Source of the DNA: Pseudomonas sp. Gutcm_11s
GTDB taxonomy: Bacteria > Pseudomonadota > Gammaproteobacteria > Pseudomonadales > Pseudomonadaceae
NCBI RefSeq assembly: GCF_028649395.1
Contig: NZ_JAQSUW010000012.1
Span: 47,910 to 111,909 of the forward strand
Direction: 5' to 3'
DNA length: 64,000 bases
The position numbers and the translations under genes are program-made. Positions 17,248 through 26,226 of this stretch are shown here, in pieces; the first letter of the stretch is position 1; the number at the start of each line of letters is the position of its first letter. The notes beneath the pieces are model-generated. The model was not told where the DNA came from. It saw nothing but the letters and a program-made list of their open reading frames with translations, and made no database searches.

Positions 17248-18108
17248 TCAGCTGCGCGGCAGTGCCAGGGCCTGGCCCATGCGTACCGGGCTGCCGGCGA
17301 CGAGGCCTTCGGCCCACTGTACCTGCTCAGGGCCGAACAGCACGATGGCGGTGGAGCCCAGCTTGAAGCGGCCCAGCTCGCCGCCCGTGCTCAGCTCGAT
17401 TGCGGCACGCGCCGCTTCGTCGTAGCGGGTGGTCTTCAGCTCGCGCTTGGGCGGCGTGACCAGACCGGCCCAGACCGTCTCGATGCTGGCAACGATCATG
17501 GCGCCGACCAGCACCACGGCCATCGGTCCGCGCTCGGTGTCGAACAGGCAGACCACGCGTTCGTTGCGGGCGAACAGCTCGGGCACGTTCTCCGCGGTGG
17601 TCTGGTTGACCGAGAACAGGCGGCCCGGCACGTAGACCATCTCCTTCAGGGTGCCGGCCAGCGGCATGTGCACGCGGTGGTAGTCCTTCGGCGACAGATA
17701 GATGGTGGCGAAGTCGCCGCCCATGAAGGGAGCGGCGCGCTCGGCGTCGCCGCCGAGCAGTTCCAGCACGCTGAAGCTGTGGCCCTTGGCCTGGAAGCAG
17801 CGGCCCTGCTCGATCGGGCCGAGCTGGCTGACTGCGCCGTCGGCCGGGCAGAGGATGGCGCCGGGAGTTTCATCCAGCGGGCGCGCGCCATCTTTCAGGG
17901 CACGGGTGAAGAAGGCGTTGAAGTGCTCGTAGGCGGTCAGGTCTTCGACCTGGGCTTCGGCCATGTTGACCTGATACTGCTTGGCGAACCAGCCGATCAG
18001 GCGATCCTTGAACCACGCGGCGCGGCATTCGGCGGCGCAGCCGATCAGGCGCGACAGCAGGTGGTGCGGCAGCAGGTACTGGCTGAGGATAAACAGGCGT
18101 TCTTTCAT
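17248..18108 (-). CDS. psd: Phosphatidylserine decarboxylase proenzyme
   Basis: 286 residues. The LGST motif near residue 249 is the self-cleavage site that generates the pyruvoyl cofactor on the small alpha chain, and it is intact. The enzyme converts phosphatidylserine to phosphatidylethanolamine at the inner membrane. Start ATG at 18108 with AAGGAAC upstream. It lies 14 bases after rhdA on the same strand, so the two are probably co-transcribed. Confidence 0.95.
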   Translation of the reverse strand: MKERLFILSQYLLPHHLLSRLIGCAAECRAAWFKDRLIGWFAKQYQVNMAEAQVEDLTAYEHFNAFFTRALKDGARPLDETPGAILCPADGAVSQLGPIEQGRCFQAKGHSFSVLELLGGDAERAAPFMGGDFATIYLSPKDYHRVHMPLAGTLKEMVYVPGRLFSVNQTTAENVPELFARNERVVCLFDTERGPMAVVLVGAMIVASIETVWAGLVTPPKRELKTTRYDEAARAAIELSTGGELGRFKLGSTAIVLFGPEQVQWAEGLVAGSPVRMGQALALPRS

Positions 18109-18122
18109 GGGTGTTCCTTACA

Positions 18123-18938
18123 TCAGTATTCGATCGGGGTGTCGGGCAGGTTGCCCCACTCGGACCAGGAGCCGGCATAGGCGCGGACTCGCGGATAACC
18201 CAGCGCCTTGGCCACCAGATAGGTGAAGCCGGAGCGGCGATGGGTCTGGCAATGGGTGATCACTTCCTTGTCTTTACTGATGCCGAGGCTTTCCAGTACC
18301 TCGGCCATGTCGGCGCGAATACGCAGCCCGCGCTGCGGATCCATGCCGGCGGTCCATTCGAAGTTGACCGCGCCAGGCACGTGCCCGCCGCGGGTAGCGA
18401 GCACCTTCTCGCCGCTGAACTCGGCCGGCGAACGGGCGTCCCACACGGCCAGGTCTGCAGCGCCCAGTCGGCTCTGCAGATAGTCGCGGCTGGCGGTGGG
18501 CTCATCATGCAGCTGCAGCTTCACGGTTCTGCTGGCCGGTGCCGGCTCGGCCTGGCTCAGCTCGCGCCCTTCAGCCATCCAAGCCTGCAGGCCGCCATTG
18601 AGGAAATGGTAATGAGGGTGGCCGATGACATCGAGCAGCCAGATGAAGCGCCCGGCCCAGCCGCCGCCCTCGTCGTCGTAGATCACATAGACGGCGTCTT
18701 CGCGATGCCCCAATTCACCGAACAGTGCCTCGAGCTGCGCCAGTTCCGGCAGCAGGCCGGGAGCGGGCGGCTGGCCGAGCTGAGTGCGTTTGCTGTCGAG
18801 CCAGCGGGCGCCGGGGATGTGGCCCTCGGCATAGCGTGCAGCCGGGCTGAGATCTACCAGGATCAGTTCGGGCGCCTGCAGGCGCGTCGCCAGGTCGGCC
18901 GGTTCTATCACCAGCGACAGGCCGGAGAAGGCAGACAT
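18123..18938 (-). CDS. rhdA: Thiosulfate sulfurtransferase (rhodanese RhdA)
   Basis: 271 residues, the length of Pseudomonas/Azotobacter RhdA. Two tandem rhodanese domains are present; the second carries the active-site loop CQTHRRS near residue 230. It transfers sulfane sulfur from thiosulfate to thiophilic acceptors. The reading frame stays open to 19703 but the real start is ATG 18938 (MSAFSGLSLVIEP) with CGGAGG upstream. Linked to psd on the reverse strand. Confidence 0.95.
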   Translation of the reverse strand: MSAFSGLSLVIEPADLATRLQAPELILVDLSPAARYAEGHIPGARWLDSKRTQLGQPPAPGLLPELAQLEALFGELGHREDAVYVIYDDEGGGWAGRFIWLLDVIGHPHYHFLNGGLQAWMAEGRELSQAEPAPASRTVKLQLHDEPTASRDYLQSRLGAADLAVWDARSPAEFSGEKVLATRGGHVPGAVNFEWTAGMDPQRGLRIRADMAEVLESLGISKDKEVITHCQTHRRSGFTYLVAKALGYPRVRAYAGSWSEWGNLPDTPIEY

Positions 18939-18988
18939 GCGGAGCCTCCGAGGTGAAAAGTGGGAAAACGGCGATTGTAGCGGAAAGG

Positions 18989-20512
18989 TCAGGCGCCGCG
19001 GCGGGCAAAGGTGGCCAATGCGCGCTCGATACATTGCACGGTCTTGCCGAAGATCTGCAGCGGGGTTGCCCCGATGTCGCCGCCGCCCTGGTCGGCCACC
19101 AGCAGCATCACCACCCGACCATTGCTGGCCAGCGAGCGGAGGATCAGGTGCTCGCCGTTGAACAGCGCCTTGAGGCTGCCCGGCAGCAGGGCGGAGACCT
19201 GCGCCAGGTTGGCCGGCGACAGGCGCAGCTGGCCGGGCTCGGCCAGCAGACGGCGCAGTACCTGGCTCTGTGTCGGGTCCAGGCGCAGCTGCGCCGCGGC
19301 GTCCGGCAGGCCTGCCACTTGCTGGGCCATCAGCCGGCTGTGGGTGCGGTCCGCCAGCAACACCAGCACGCGCTGCATGCCGCCTGCCTGCAGGGCCTGG
19401 CAGGCACTGTCGGTCAGCTGCAGCACGTTGGCGAAGGGGGAAGGTTGGGCCAGCAGCTGGGCGCAGTGCTGCTTCCATAGATCCAGCTGGGTGTTGATCT
19501 TGGGCGCGGCTGGCGCTTGCAGATCCTTCAGGCGGCAGGCCTCCCAAGGCCACAGTAATGCTTCGGCCGGATGCCAGAGGCCTGGCTGGGCATGCTGACG
19601 GGCACTCAGGGCGGCCTGCTGATGGATCAACTGCTGCAGGTCCGGCAGTTCCGTCTGCAGATACAGGCCGGCCAGGCGCTGCCAGCGCAGGTGGTGCTGG
19701 CAACTCCAGTTGTGGTGGCTGGATAGCGCCAGACCATTGGCCAGCAGGATGCTGTTGCCGGGCTGGGTCAGCCAGCGGCGCAGGTTGCTGTCTTCGTCGA
19801 GCACCTGCTGCTGGTGCAGCGTATGTTCATTGTCGCGGGCGATGTGCAGGGCCTTGACCAGCAGGCGGCGATCCTCGACCAACAGGCGGTAGCCCTGGAC
19901 GATCCACTCCGGCAGGCGCCAGTGCCGTGCCAGCGCCAGGCACAGGGCATTCAGGGATACGCCGAGCAGCTCGCGCTCGACCTTTCCGGCTGGCTCGCCG
20001 CGGCCTAGCACGCGGCGCTCCCAGGCTTCGAACAACTCCGGTTGGCTGGCCGCCAGTGGCCACAGGGGGGCTAGGAACAGCAGGCTGCCCCAGTGGATTT
20101 CCTGCCACAGGCGAGCCAGGCGCCCGGCGAACAGGCCGTTGGCCTGCTGCGAGGCATGCAGGCTGATCAGCTGCAGCTGGCACAGCGCCAGGGGGATTTG
20201 TGCCTCATCCAGCACCGTCATCTGGCCGAGAAGCGTTTCCGCGCGTTTCAGGCCCAGGCGGTTGAGCGCCATCTCCAGGCTTTCCGCTGGTTCGCTGAGA
20301 CCGCCGGTGTTGCGGTTGGCCTCGCGCAGCACGGCCAGGGCTACGGCGGGGCTGTCCTGCATGCGCTCGGCGATGTCGCGCAGCGACCTGCGGCTGTCGA
20401 GCAAGACCCGCCGGATGGCCTCGTGATGATGGCCGGCGATAGGCAGGCGAACCTCATCCAGCTGCTTGAGCCAGGCATCGATACTGCGGGGGAGGTTTTT
20501 CGTAGTGGGCAT
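18989..20512 (-). CDS. HDOD domain-containing protein
   Basis: 507 residues. The N-terminal ~220 residues have the helical pattern of HDOD domains (PIAGHHHEAIRRVLLDSRRS, then ALNRLGLKRAETLLGQM). HDOD proteins are non-catalytic relatives of HD phosphohydrolases that act in signalling. The C-terminal half has no domain I can name. It lies upstream of rhdA on the same strand (50-base gap) and is divergent from motA, so it shares the motAB regulatory region. Role unknown; involvement in motility or c-di-GMP signalling is a guess from context. Confidence 0.78.
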   Translation of the reverse strand: MPTTKNLPRSIDAWLKQLDEVRLPIAGHHHEAIRRVLLDSRRSLRDIAERMQDSPAVALAVLREANRNTGGLSEPAESLEMALNRLGLKRAETLLGQMTVLDEAQIPLALCQLQLISLHASQQANGLFAGRLARLWQEIHWGSLLFLAPLWPLAASQPELFEAWERRVLGRGEPAGKVERELLGVSLNALCLALARHWRLPEWIVQGYRLLVEDRRLLVKALHIARDNEHTLHQQQVLDEDSNLRRWLTQPGNSILLANGLALSSHHNWSCQHHLRWQRLAGLYLQTELPDLQQLIHQQAALSARQHAQPGLWHPAEALLWPWEACRLKDLQAPAAPKINTQLDLWKQHCAQLLAQPSPFANVLQLTDSACQALQAGGMQRVLVLLADRTHSRLMAQQVAGLPDAAAQLRLDPTQSQVLRRLLAEPGQLRLSPANLAQVSALLPGSLKALFNGEHLILRSLASNGRVVMLLVADQGGGDIGATPLQIFGKTVQCIERALATFARRGA

Positions 20513-20549
20513 GCGGGTTGAGCCAAACTGGCTTTTCGCCTTTACTGCC

Positions 20550-20576
20550 TATAGTCTGGCGCAATACTTCCGATAA
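20550..20576 (+). promoter_or_regulatory. Sigma-28 (FliA) promoter of motAB
   Basis: TATAGTCT (20550-20557), an 11-base spacer, then TCCGATAA (20569-20576). This closely follows the FliA consensus TAAAGTTT-N11-GCCGATAA and points at motA, with a 5' leader of about 50 bases. Confidence 0.75.
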
Positions 20577-20580
20577 ATAG

Positions 20581-20603
20581 AAGGGTTATTGCAAACAACC
20601 CTT
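20581..20603 (+). promoter_or_regulatory. Leader hairpin of motA
   Basis: Inverted repeat AAGGGTT-N9-AACCCTT lies just after the predicted FliA transcription start. It would fold at the 5' end of the motAB mRNA and might protect or regulate it. Confidence 0.4.
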
Positions 20604-20631
20604 TCGACTGGTTTCTTCAAGCTAAATTCCC

Positions 20632-21483
20632 ATGGTCAAGATCATCGGCATCCTGGTTGTATTCGGCTGTGTTTTTGGCGGCTTCGTCTTGTCTGGCGGC
20701 AAGATCATGGCGCTGGTGCACCCGTTCGAAGTAATGATCATCGGCGGCGCGGCTCTGGGGGCCTTCCTCCAGGCCAACCCTGGCAGCGCCTTCATGACGG
20801 TGTTCAAGAAGTCGCTGAAGATGTTCAGCAGCCGCTTCACTCACGCTTTCTATCTGGAAGTGCTGAAGCTGCTCTATGAAATCCTCAACAAGAGTCGCCG
20901 CGAAGGCATGATGGCCATCGAGGCCGACGTCGAGGATCCCAACGCCAGCCCGATCTTCAGCAAGTACCCGGGCATCCTCAAGGATGCACAGATGACGGCG
21001 TTCATCTGCGATTACCTGCGCATCATGTCCTCCGGCAACATGGCGCCGCACGAGCTGGAAAACCTCTTCGACATGGAGATATCCAGCCTGAAGGAAGAGC
21101 TGGAGCATCCGGCGCATGCGGTGTCCAAGATAGCCGACGGCATGCCGGCGATGGGTATCGTGGCGGCGGTGCTGGGTATCGTGATCACCATGTCCATCCT
21201 CGCTACCGCCGACAACGCCCAGATCGGTGAGAAGGTCGGTACGGCGCTGGTCGGTACCTTCCTCGGTATTCTCGCCTCCTACGGCTTCTTCGCCCCGCTG
21301 GCCGATGCTCTGACGCACGATGCCAAGGAAGAGCTGAACCTGTACGAGTCGATCAAGGCGACCCTGGTTGCTTCTGCCTCGGGCATGCCGCCTACGCTTG
21401 CCGTGGAATTTGGCCGCAAGGTGTTGCTGCCGGCGCATCGGCCGAGCTTCAGCGAGCTCGAACAGGCCATGCGTGGCAGCTGA
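20632..21483 (+). CDS. motA: Flagellar motor stator protein MotA
   Basis: 283 residues with four membrane helices and a large cytoplasmic loop. It begins MVKIIGILVVFGCVFGG and carries the stator proline region PAMGIVAAVLGIVITM in helix 3. With MotB it forms the proton channel that drives flagellar rotation. motB begins 16 bases downstream. A FliA-type promoter lies at 20550-20576. By family knowledge this is the MotAB stator, not the second Pseudomonas stator MotCD, which usually sits in the chemotaxis cluster. Confidence 0.95.
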   Translation: MVKIIGILVVFGCVFGGFVLSGGKIMALVHPFEVMIIGGAALGAFLQANPGSAFMTVFKKSLKMFSSRFTHAFYLEVLKLLYEILNKSRREGMMAIEADVEDPNASPIFSKYPGILKDAQMTAFICDYLRIMSSGNMAPHELENLFDMEISSLKEELEHPAHAVSKIADGMPAMGIVAAVLGIVITMSILATADNAQIGEKVGTALVGTFLGILASYGFFAPLADALTHDAKEELNLYESIKATLVASASGMPPTLAVEFGRKVLLPAHRPSFSELEQAMRGS

Positions 21484-21499
21484 GTTGGATCGCTGAGCC

Positions 21500-22549
21500 A
21501 TGGAAAACAATCAGCCGATACTGGTCAAACGGGTCAAGAAGATCGCCGGCGGTCACCACGGTGGTGCCTGGAAGATCGCCTTCGCCGACTTCGCCACCGC
21601 GATGATGGCGTTCTTCATGGTGATGTGGCTGATGTCCTCGGCCACCCCGGAGCAGAAGAAGGCGATTTCCGGCTACTTCCAGGACCCGATCGGTTTCACC
21701 GAGAGTGCCAGTCCCTATGTCATCGACCTCGGTGGTACGCCGACGCCGGCGCCGGACCGCACCCTCAACCCCGAACTGAAGGATGCGCCGGATTCGGCCG
21801 AGGCGGCGGTCGACGCGAAGAGCGACCAGGCCGAGAGCGACTCCGAGAAAATCAACGAGAACATGGCCGAGAAGCTCGCCGAGCAGGTCGAGCGTGAGCG
21901 CCTGGAGCTGCTGCTGCAGGAGCTGCAGACCAAGGTCGACGAGGACCCCGAGCTGCAGAAGTTCAAGGACCAGATCCTCTTCGAGATCACCCAGGACGGC
22001 CTGCGCATCCAGATCATGGATGCCGAGAACCGGCCCATGTTCGACCTCGGCAGCGCCCGCCTGCAGCCGTATTTCGAAGACATCCTGCTGATCCTCGCCG
22101 AGACCATCAAGGCGGTACCGAACAAGATCAGCGTCAGCGGCCATACCGATGCCAAGCCGTTCGCCGGAGCCGGCGATTTCGGCAACTGGGAGCTGTCGGC
22201 GAACCGTGCCAACGCGGCGCGGCGGGCGCTGGTCGCCGGTGGTTATCCGGACGAGAAGGTGGCGCGGGTGGTTGGCTATGCCTCGTCGGCACTGTTCGAT
22301 CGCAACGATCCGTTCAATCCGGTGAACCGCCGCATCGACATCATCGTGCTGACCAAGAAAGCCCAGCGCGCCATCGAGGGCGAGCAGGACGGCGACGGCA
22401 CGGCCGAGTCCGCCGAGGCGCCGGCACCGACCGAGGCCGTGGCGCCTGGTTCTGCGGCGCCGGGTGATCCGGCGCAGGCCGAGGAGCTACGCCAGCGCCT
22501 GAATATCTTCGAGGATGGCGCGCTGCAGTTCGACCAACCTCAAGAGTGA
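21500..22549 (+). CDS. motB: Flagellar motor stator protein MotB
   Basis: 349 residues. One N-terminal membrane helix carries the essential proton-binding aspartate (D30 in FADFATAMM). It is followed by a periplasmic plug/linker and an OmpA-type peptidoglycan-binding domain (SGHTDAKPF, residues ~155-290). The acidic and Ala/Pro-rich C-terminal tail is long. Forms the stator with MotA. The stop codon is the first part of a long terminator palindrome. Confidence 0.95.
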   Translation: MENNQPILVKRVKKIAGGHHGGAWKIAFADFATAMMAFFMVMWLMSSATPEQKKAISGYFQDPIGFTESASPYVIDLGGTPTPAPDRTLNPELKDAPDSAEAAVDAKSDQAESDSEKINENMAEKLAEQVERERLELLLQELQTKVDEDPELQKFKDQILFEITQDGLRIQIMDAENRPMFDLGSARLQPYFEDILLILAETIKAVPNKISVSGHTDAKPFAGAGDFGNWELSANRANAARRALVAGGYPDEKVARVVGYASSALFDRNDPFNPVNRRIDIIVLTKKAQRAIEGEQDGDGTAESAEAPAPTEAVAPGSAAPGDPAQAEELRQRLNIFEDGALQFDQPQE

Positions 22550-22586
22550 AATGAAAAGGCCGCGATCATCGCGGCCTTTTCATTTC
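22548..22586. terminator. Bidirectional terminator between motB and rsgA
   Basis: Perfect 18-bp arms with a 3-base loop; a GC core flanked by AAAA/TTTT on both sides. It overlaps the motB stop codon and ends 10 bases before the rsgA stop. Confidence 0.92.
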
Positions 22587-22595
22587 AGCGCTTCA

Positions 22596-23627
22596 TCAGT
22601 ATTCGGATTCGGGCAGGCTGGCCAGGATGTGCCGGTAGCTGGCCATGCGCTGTGGCTGGATGCGGCCATCTTCGAGCGCCTGCAGCAGGGCGCAGCCGGG
22701 CTCGCGGTCGTGCTTGCAGTCGCGGAAGCGGCAGGTGCCGAGCAGGTCGCGGAACTCGATGAAGCCGGCTTCCACGTCGTCACGGCTGACATGCACCAGG
22801 CCGAATTCGCGGATGCCGGGGGAGTCGATCAGCTCGCCGCCACCCGGGAAGTGGAACAGCCGTGCGGTGGTGGTGGTGTGGGTGCCCTTGCCGGTGACTT
22901 CCGACAGGTCGCCGACGCGGGTATCCACGCCCGGCAGCAGGCTGTTGACCAGCGACGACTTGCCCACGCCGGACTGGCCGACGAAGACGCTGACGTGCCC
23001 GTCCAGCCTGCCCTGTAGCAGTTCCATGCCGCCGCCATGATGCGCCGAGACTTCCAGCATCTCGTAGCCGAGTTGGCGATAGGTGGTCAGCAGGTTGTTC
23101 ACGTGCGTGCCGTTTTCCTCATCGATCAGGTCGGCCTTGTTCAGCAGCAGCAGCGGGCGAATGCCGGCATGCTCGGCGGCGATCAGGTAACGGTCGATCA
23201 GGTTGGCGTGCGGGTGCGGCAGCGGGGCGAAGACGATGACGATCTGGTCGACGTTGGCCGCTACCGGCTTGAGCAGGCCGCGCATGTCCGGGCGGCACAG
23301 TTCGGTGTTACGCGGCAGCTGAGCGACGATCACGCCGTGGCCCTGGTTGCCGGAGCGCCACACCACCTTGTCGCCGGTGACCAGCGCCGGCAGGTTGGCG
23401 CGCAGATGGCAGCGCTGTACCTGGCCGGCCAGCTCGCCTTCCAGTGCTTCGACCTCGACCTGTACGCCGAAGTGGGCAATCACCAGGCCGGTCTGTTCCG
23501 GGCCCAGGTCGCCGCCTTCCAGCTCCTCGAGCAGGCGTGACTCACGCTTGGCCGCGCGAGCGGCGCGCTCTTCCTGGACTTTCTCGATGCGCCAGTTCTG
23601 GCGGCGGGTCAGTTGGCGTTTGGCCAT
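22596..23627 (-). CDS. rsgA: Ribosome small-subunit-dependent GTPase RsgA
   Basis: 343 residues. An N-terminal OB fold precedes a circularly permuted GTPase (G4 LLLNKADL before G1 [12 protein letters not shown]), then a C-terminal zinc knuckle ([14 protein letters not shown]). It acts late in 30S maturation. The open frame extends to 23861, but the ATG at 23627 ([12 protein letters not shown]) is the family start. Divergent from a methyltransferase gene. Confidence 0.95.
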   Translation of the reverse strand: MAKRQLTRRQNWRIEKVQEERAARAAKRESRLLEELEGGDLGPEQTGLVIAHFGVQVEVEALEGELAGQVQRCHLRANLPALVTGDKVVWRSGNQGHGVIVAQLPRNTELCRPDMRGLLKPVAANVDQIVIVFAPLPHPHANLIDRYLIAAEHAGIRPLLLLNKADLIDEENGTHVNNLLTTYRQLGYEMLEVSAHHGGGMELLQGRLDGHVSVFVGQSGVGKSSLVNSLLPGVDTRVGDLSEVTGKGTHTTTTARLFHFPGGGELIDSPGIREFGLVHVSRDDVEAGFIEFRDLLGTCRFRDCKHDREPGCALLQALEDGRIQPQRMASYRHILASLPESEY

Positions 23628-23714
23628 GGCCTTTCCGATGAATAAGAAAACGGCGGCGAGTTTAGCACGGGCTCCGACTGGCCCCGGCCTCGGCCTGCTG
23701 GTACAACAGGCGCC

Positions 23715-24485
23715 ATGCTCGAACTCCTGCGCTCCCGTTACCCCGCCGTTCTCGCCCTGCTGGCCCAGTTGCTGGCCGTGCTGGTGATCGCCCTGCTGCT
23801 GTTCGCTTCGGTGCGCTTGGCTGGCTGGCGGCCGACCCTGTGGCAGGCGGCGCTGGCGCAAGGCGTGCTGGCCGCTGGCTTGGGCCGCTGGCTGGGGCTG
23901 CGCAGTTGGTGGCTGGCGCTGAACCTGGCCTTTGTACCCGGTTTGCTGGCGCTGCAGAGCCGACAGTGGCCGGCCTGGTGGTTTTTTGCGGCCTTCCTGC
24001 TGCTCCTGTTGATCAACTGGAACAGCTTCCGCGAGCGGGTACCGCTATACCTCAGTGGCGCCCGCACTCGCCAGCGCCTGAGCGAGCGCCTGGCGGGGCT
24101 GTCGGCGGATTTCCGCTTCGTCGACCTGGGGTGCGGCCTGGGCGGTACCCTGGTGCAGTTGGCGCGAGATTATCCACAGGCGCGCCTGTCCGGGGTCGAG
24201 ACGGCGCCGCTGGTGTTCCTACTGGCCTGGCTGCGCTGCCTGCCCTATAGCAACTGCCGGGTGCGCTACCGCAGCCTGTGGGCTGAACCGCTGGGCGATT
24301 ACGACGTGGTCTATTGCTTTCTCTCGCCGGCGCCCATGGCCGAGCTGTGGGTCAAGGCGCGCCGGGAGATGCGCCCTGGCGCGCTGCTGGTCAGCAACAG
24401 CTTCGAGATTCCGGATGTGCCGGCCGGCGAGATCATCGAGTTGAACGACTGGCGTGATTCACGCCTGCTGTTCTGGCAGCTGTGA
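23715..24485 (+). CDS. Membrane-anchored class I SAM-dependent methyltransferase
   Basis: 256 residues. The first ~100 contain three or four hydrophobic helices ([30 protein letters not shown]). A Rossmann methyltransferase domain follows with motif [11 protein letters not shown] near residue 136 and an acidic strand-2 end (GVETAPL). Substrate unknown; a lipid or membrane-associated acceptor is possible but not shown. It lies between rsgA (divergent) and orn (38 bases downstream, same strand), probably sharing a transcript with orn. Confidence 0.8.
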   Translation: MLELLRSRYPAVLALLAQLLAVLVIALLLFASVRLAGWRPTLWQAALAQGVLAAGLGRWLGLRSWWLALNLAFVPGLLALQSRQWPAWWFFAAFLLLLLINWNSFRERVPLYLSGARTRQRLSERLAGLSADFRFVDLGCGLGGTLVQLARDYPQARLSGVETAPLVFLLAWLRCLPYSNCRVRYRSLWAEPLGDYDVVYCFLSPAPMAELWVKARREMRPGALLVSNSFEIPDVPAGEIIELNDWRDSRLLFWQL

Positions 24486-24523
24486 GCGGCTAAACTGGCG
24501 CCAATCTAGAAGGAGCCGAACTC

Positions 24524-25069
24524 ATGTCGCAGAACCCCAACAACCTGATCTGGATCGACCTGGAAATGACCGGGCTGGAGCCGGAGCAGGACGTGATCAT
24601 CGAGATCGCCACCATCGTCACCGACAGCGAGCTGAACATCCTCGCCGAAGGCCCGGTGATTGCCGTGCATCAGAGCGATGCGGTGCTGGCCGGCATGGAC
24701 GAGTGGAATACCCGCACCCATGGCGACAGCGGCCTGACCCAGCGCGTACGCGACAGCAAGATCGACACCGCCGCCGCCGAGGCGCAGACCATCGCCTTCC
24801 TCGAGCAGTGGGTGCCCAAGGGCAAGTCGCCGATCTGCGGTAACAGCATCGGCCAGGATCGCCGCTTCCTCTACAAGTACATGCAGAACCTGGAAGCCTA
24901 CTTCCACTACCGCTACCTGGACGTGTCGACCCTGAAGATCCTCGCCGGCATGTGGGCGCCGCAGGTCAAGGACTCGTTCCAGAAGCAGGGCACCCACCAG
25001 GCGCTGGACGATATCCGCGAGTCCATCGCGGAGCTCAAGCACTACCGTCAGCACTTCCTCAAGGTCTGA
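24524..25069 (+). CDS. orn: Oligoribonuclease
   Basis: 181 residues, normal length. A DEDDh exonuclease with [13 protein letters not shown] (first acidic pair) and [11 protein letters not shown] (final motif). It degrades 2-5-mer RNAs and, in P. aeruginosa, the c-di-GMP breakdown product pGpG, which links it to the c-di-GMP genes nearby. Good AGGAG site before the ATG. Followed by a strong terminator. Confidence 0.96.
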   Translation: MSQNPNNLIWIDLEMTGLEPEQDVIIEIATIVTDSELNILAEGPVIAVHQSDAVLAGMDEWNTRTHGDSGLTQRVRDSKIDTAAAEAQTIAFLEQWVPKGKSPICGNSIGQDRRFLYKYMQNLEAYFHYRYLDVSTLKILAGMWAPQVKDSFQKQGTHQALDDIRESIAELKHYRQHFLKV

Positions 25070-25077
25070 CCTCGAAC

Positions 25078-25107
25078 GAAAAGGCCCGCCTAGTGCGGGC
25101 CTTTTTC
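25078..25107. terminator. Bidirectional terminator between orn and queG
   Basis: Stem AAAAGGCCCGC/GCGGGCCTTTT with loop CTAGT and flanking A/T runs. The queG stop codon lies inside the hairpin. Confidence 0.9.
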
Positions 25108-26163
25108 ATGCTGCCGGGCTAGCGCCCAGGCCACGTGCTCGCGTACCAGCTCCGATGGGTAGTCGCGGCGCGCCTCCAGCGCTTGCAGCACCGGAATGGT
25201 CGGCGGCGCGTTGCCCAGGCCCACGGCCAGGTTGCGCAACCAGCGTTCGTAGCCGGCGCGGCGCAGCGGCGAGCCCTCGGTGCGGCTCAGGAACTCTTCT
25301 TCGCTCCACAGGAACAGCTCGACCAGGCCGCCGCTGTCCAGGCCGTGACGCGGCTGGAAATCACCCTGCTCGGTGGGGCGGGCGAAGCGGTTCCACGGGC
25401 AGACGATCTGGCAGTCGTCACAGCCGAATACGCGGTTGCCGATCGGTGCGCGCAGCTCCTCGGGAATCGGGCCCTTGAGTTCGATGGTCAGGTAGGAGAT
25501 GCAGCGCCGCGCGTCCAGCACATAGGGGCCGACGAAGGCGTTGGTCGGGCAGATGTCCAGGCAGGCGCTGCAGCGCCCGCAGTGCTCGGTTGCATGTGGC
25601 TGGTCTACCGGCAGGGGGATGTCGACGAACAGCTCGCCGAGGAAGAACCAGCTGCCGGCCTTGCGGTTGAGTACCAGGGTGTTCTTGCCGATCCAGCCGA
25701 GCCCGGCTTTTTCCGCAATGGCCTTCTCCAGCACTGGTGCGCTGTCGACGAAGGCGCGATGGCCGAATGGGCCGATGGCCGCCTGGATGCGTTCGGCCAG
25801 CTGCTGCAGGCGTTTGCGCACCAGCTTGTGGTAGTCGCGGCCCAGTGCGTAGCGCGACACATAGGCGCTCTCCGGCTCGGCCAGGCGCTGGGCCATCTGC
25901 GTGTCGCCGGGCAGGTAGTCCATGCGCAGCGACACCACGCGCAGGGTGCCGGGCACCAGTTCGTCGGGGTGCGAGCGCTTGCTGCCATGGGCGGCCATGT
26001 AGTCCATCTCGCCCTGGTAGCCGGCATCCAGCCAGCGCTGCAGATGTTGTTCGTGCTCGCCCAGCTCCACGTCGGCGATGCCGACCTGCTGGAAGCCCAG
26101 CTCGCGCCCCCAGTCCTTGATGGACTGTGCCAGTTGAGCGAGGTCGAGGTTCGAATCGGGCAT
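25090..26163 (-). CDS. queG: Epoxyqueuosine reductase
   Basis: 357 residues. QueG is a cobalamin and two-[4Fe-4S] enzyme that reduces epoxyqueuosine to queuosine in the anticodon of tRNAs. Two ferredoxin-like cysteine clusters are visible: CGRCSACLDICPTNAF and CDDCQIVCPWN. The frame is open to 26241, but ATG 26163 (MPDSNLDLAQLAQ) avoids overlap with the divergent nnrD promoter region. Confidence 0.94.
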   Translation of the reverse strand: MPDSNLDLAQLAQSIKDWGRELGFQQVGIADVELGEHEQHLQRWLDAGYQGEMDYMAAHGSKRSHPDELVPGTLRVVSLRMDYLPGDTQMAQRLAEPESAYVSRYALGRDYHKLVRKRLQQLAERIQAAIGPFGHRAFVDSAPVLEKAIAEKAGLGWIGKNTLVLNRKAGSWFFLGELFVDIPLPVDQPHATEHCGRCSACLDICPTNAFVGPYVLDARRCISYLTIELKGPIPEELRAPIGNRVFGCDDCQIVCPWNRFARPTEQGDFQPRHGLDSGGLVELFLWSEEEFLSRTEGSPLRRAGYERWLRNLAVGLGNAPPTIPVLQALEARRDYPSELVREHVAWALARQHEKGPH

Positions 26164-26191
26164 GACGGGACGGCAGGGCAGGGGAGATGGG

Positions 26192-26197
26192 TATAAT
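26192..26197 (+). promoter_or_regulatory. Candidate -10 box of the nnrD-tsaE-amidase-mutL operon
   Basis: A consensus TATAAT, preceded by GGG, lies about 30 bases before the nnrD ATG. No good -35 is visible at the right distance. Confidence 0.4.
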
Positions 26198-26226
26198 TCT
26201 GCCAGACCTCGCTCGAATCGCCGAAC

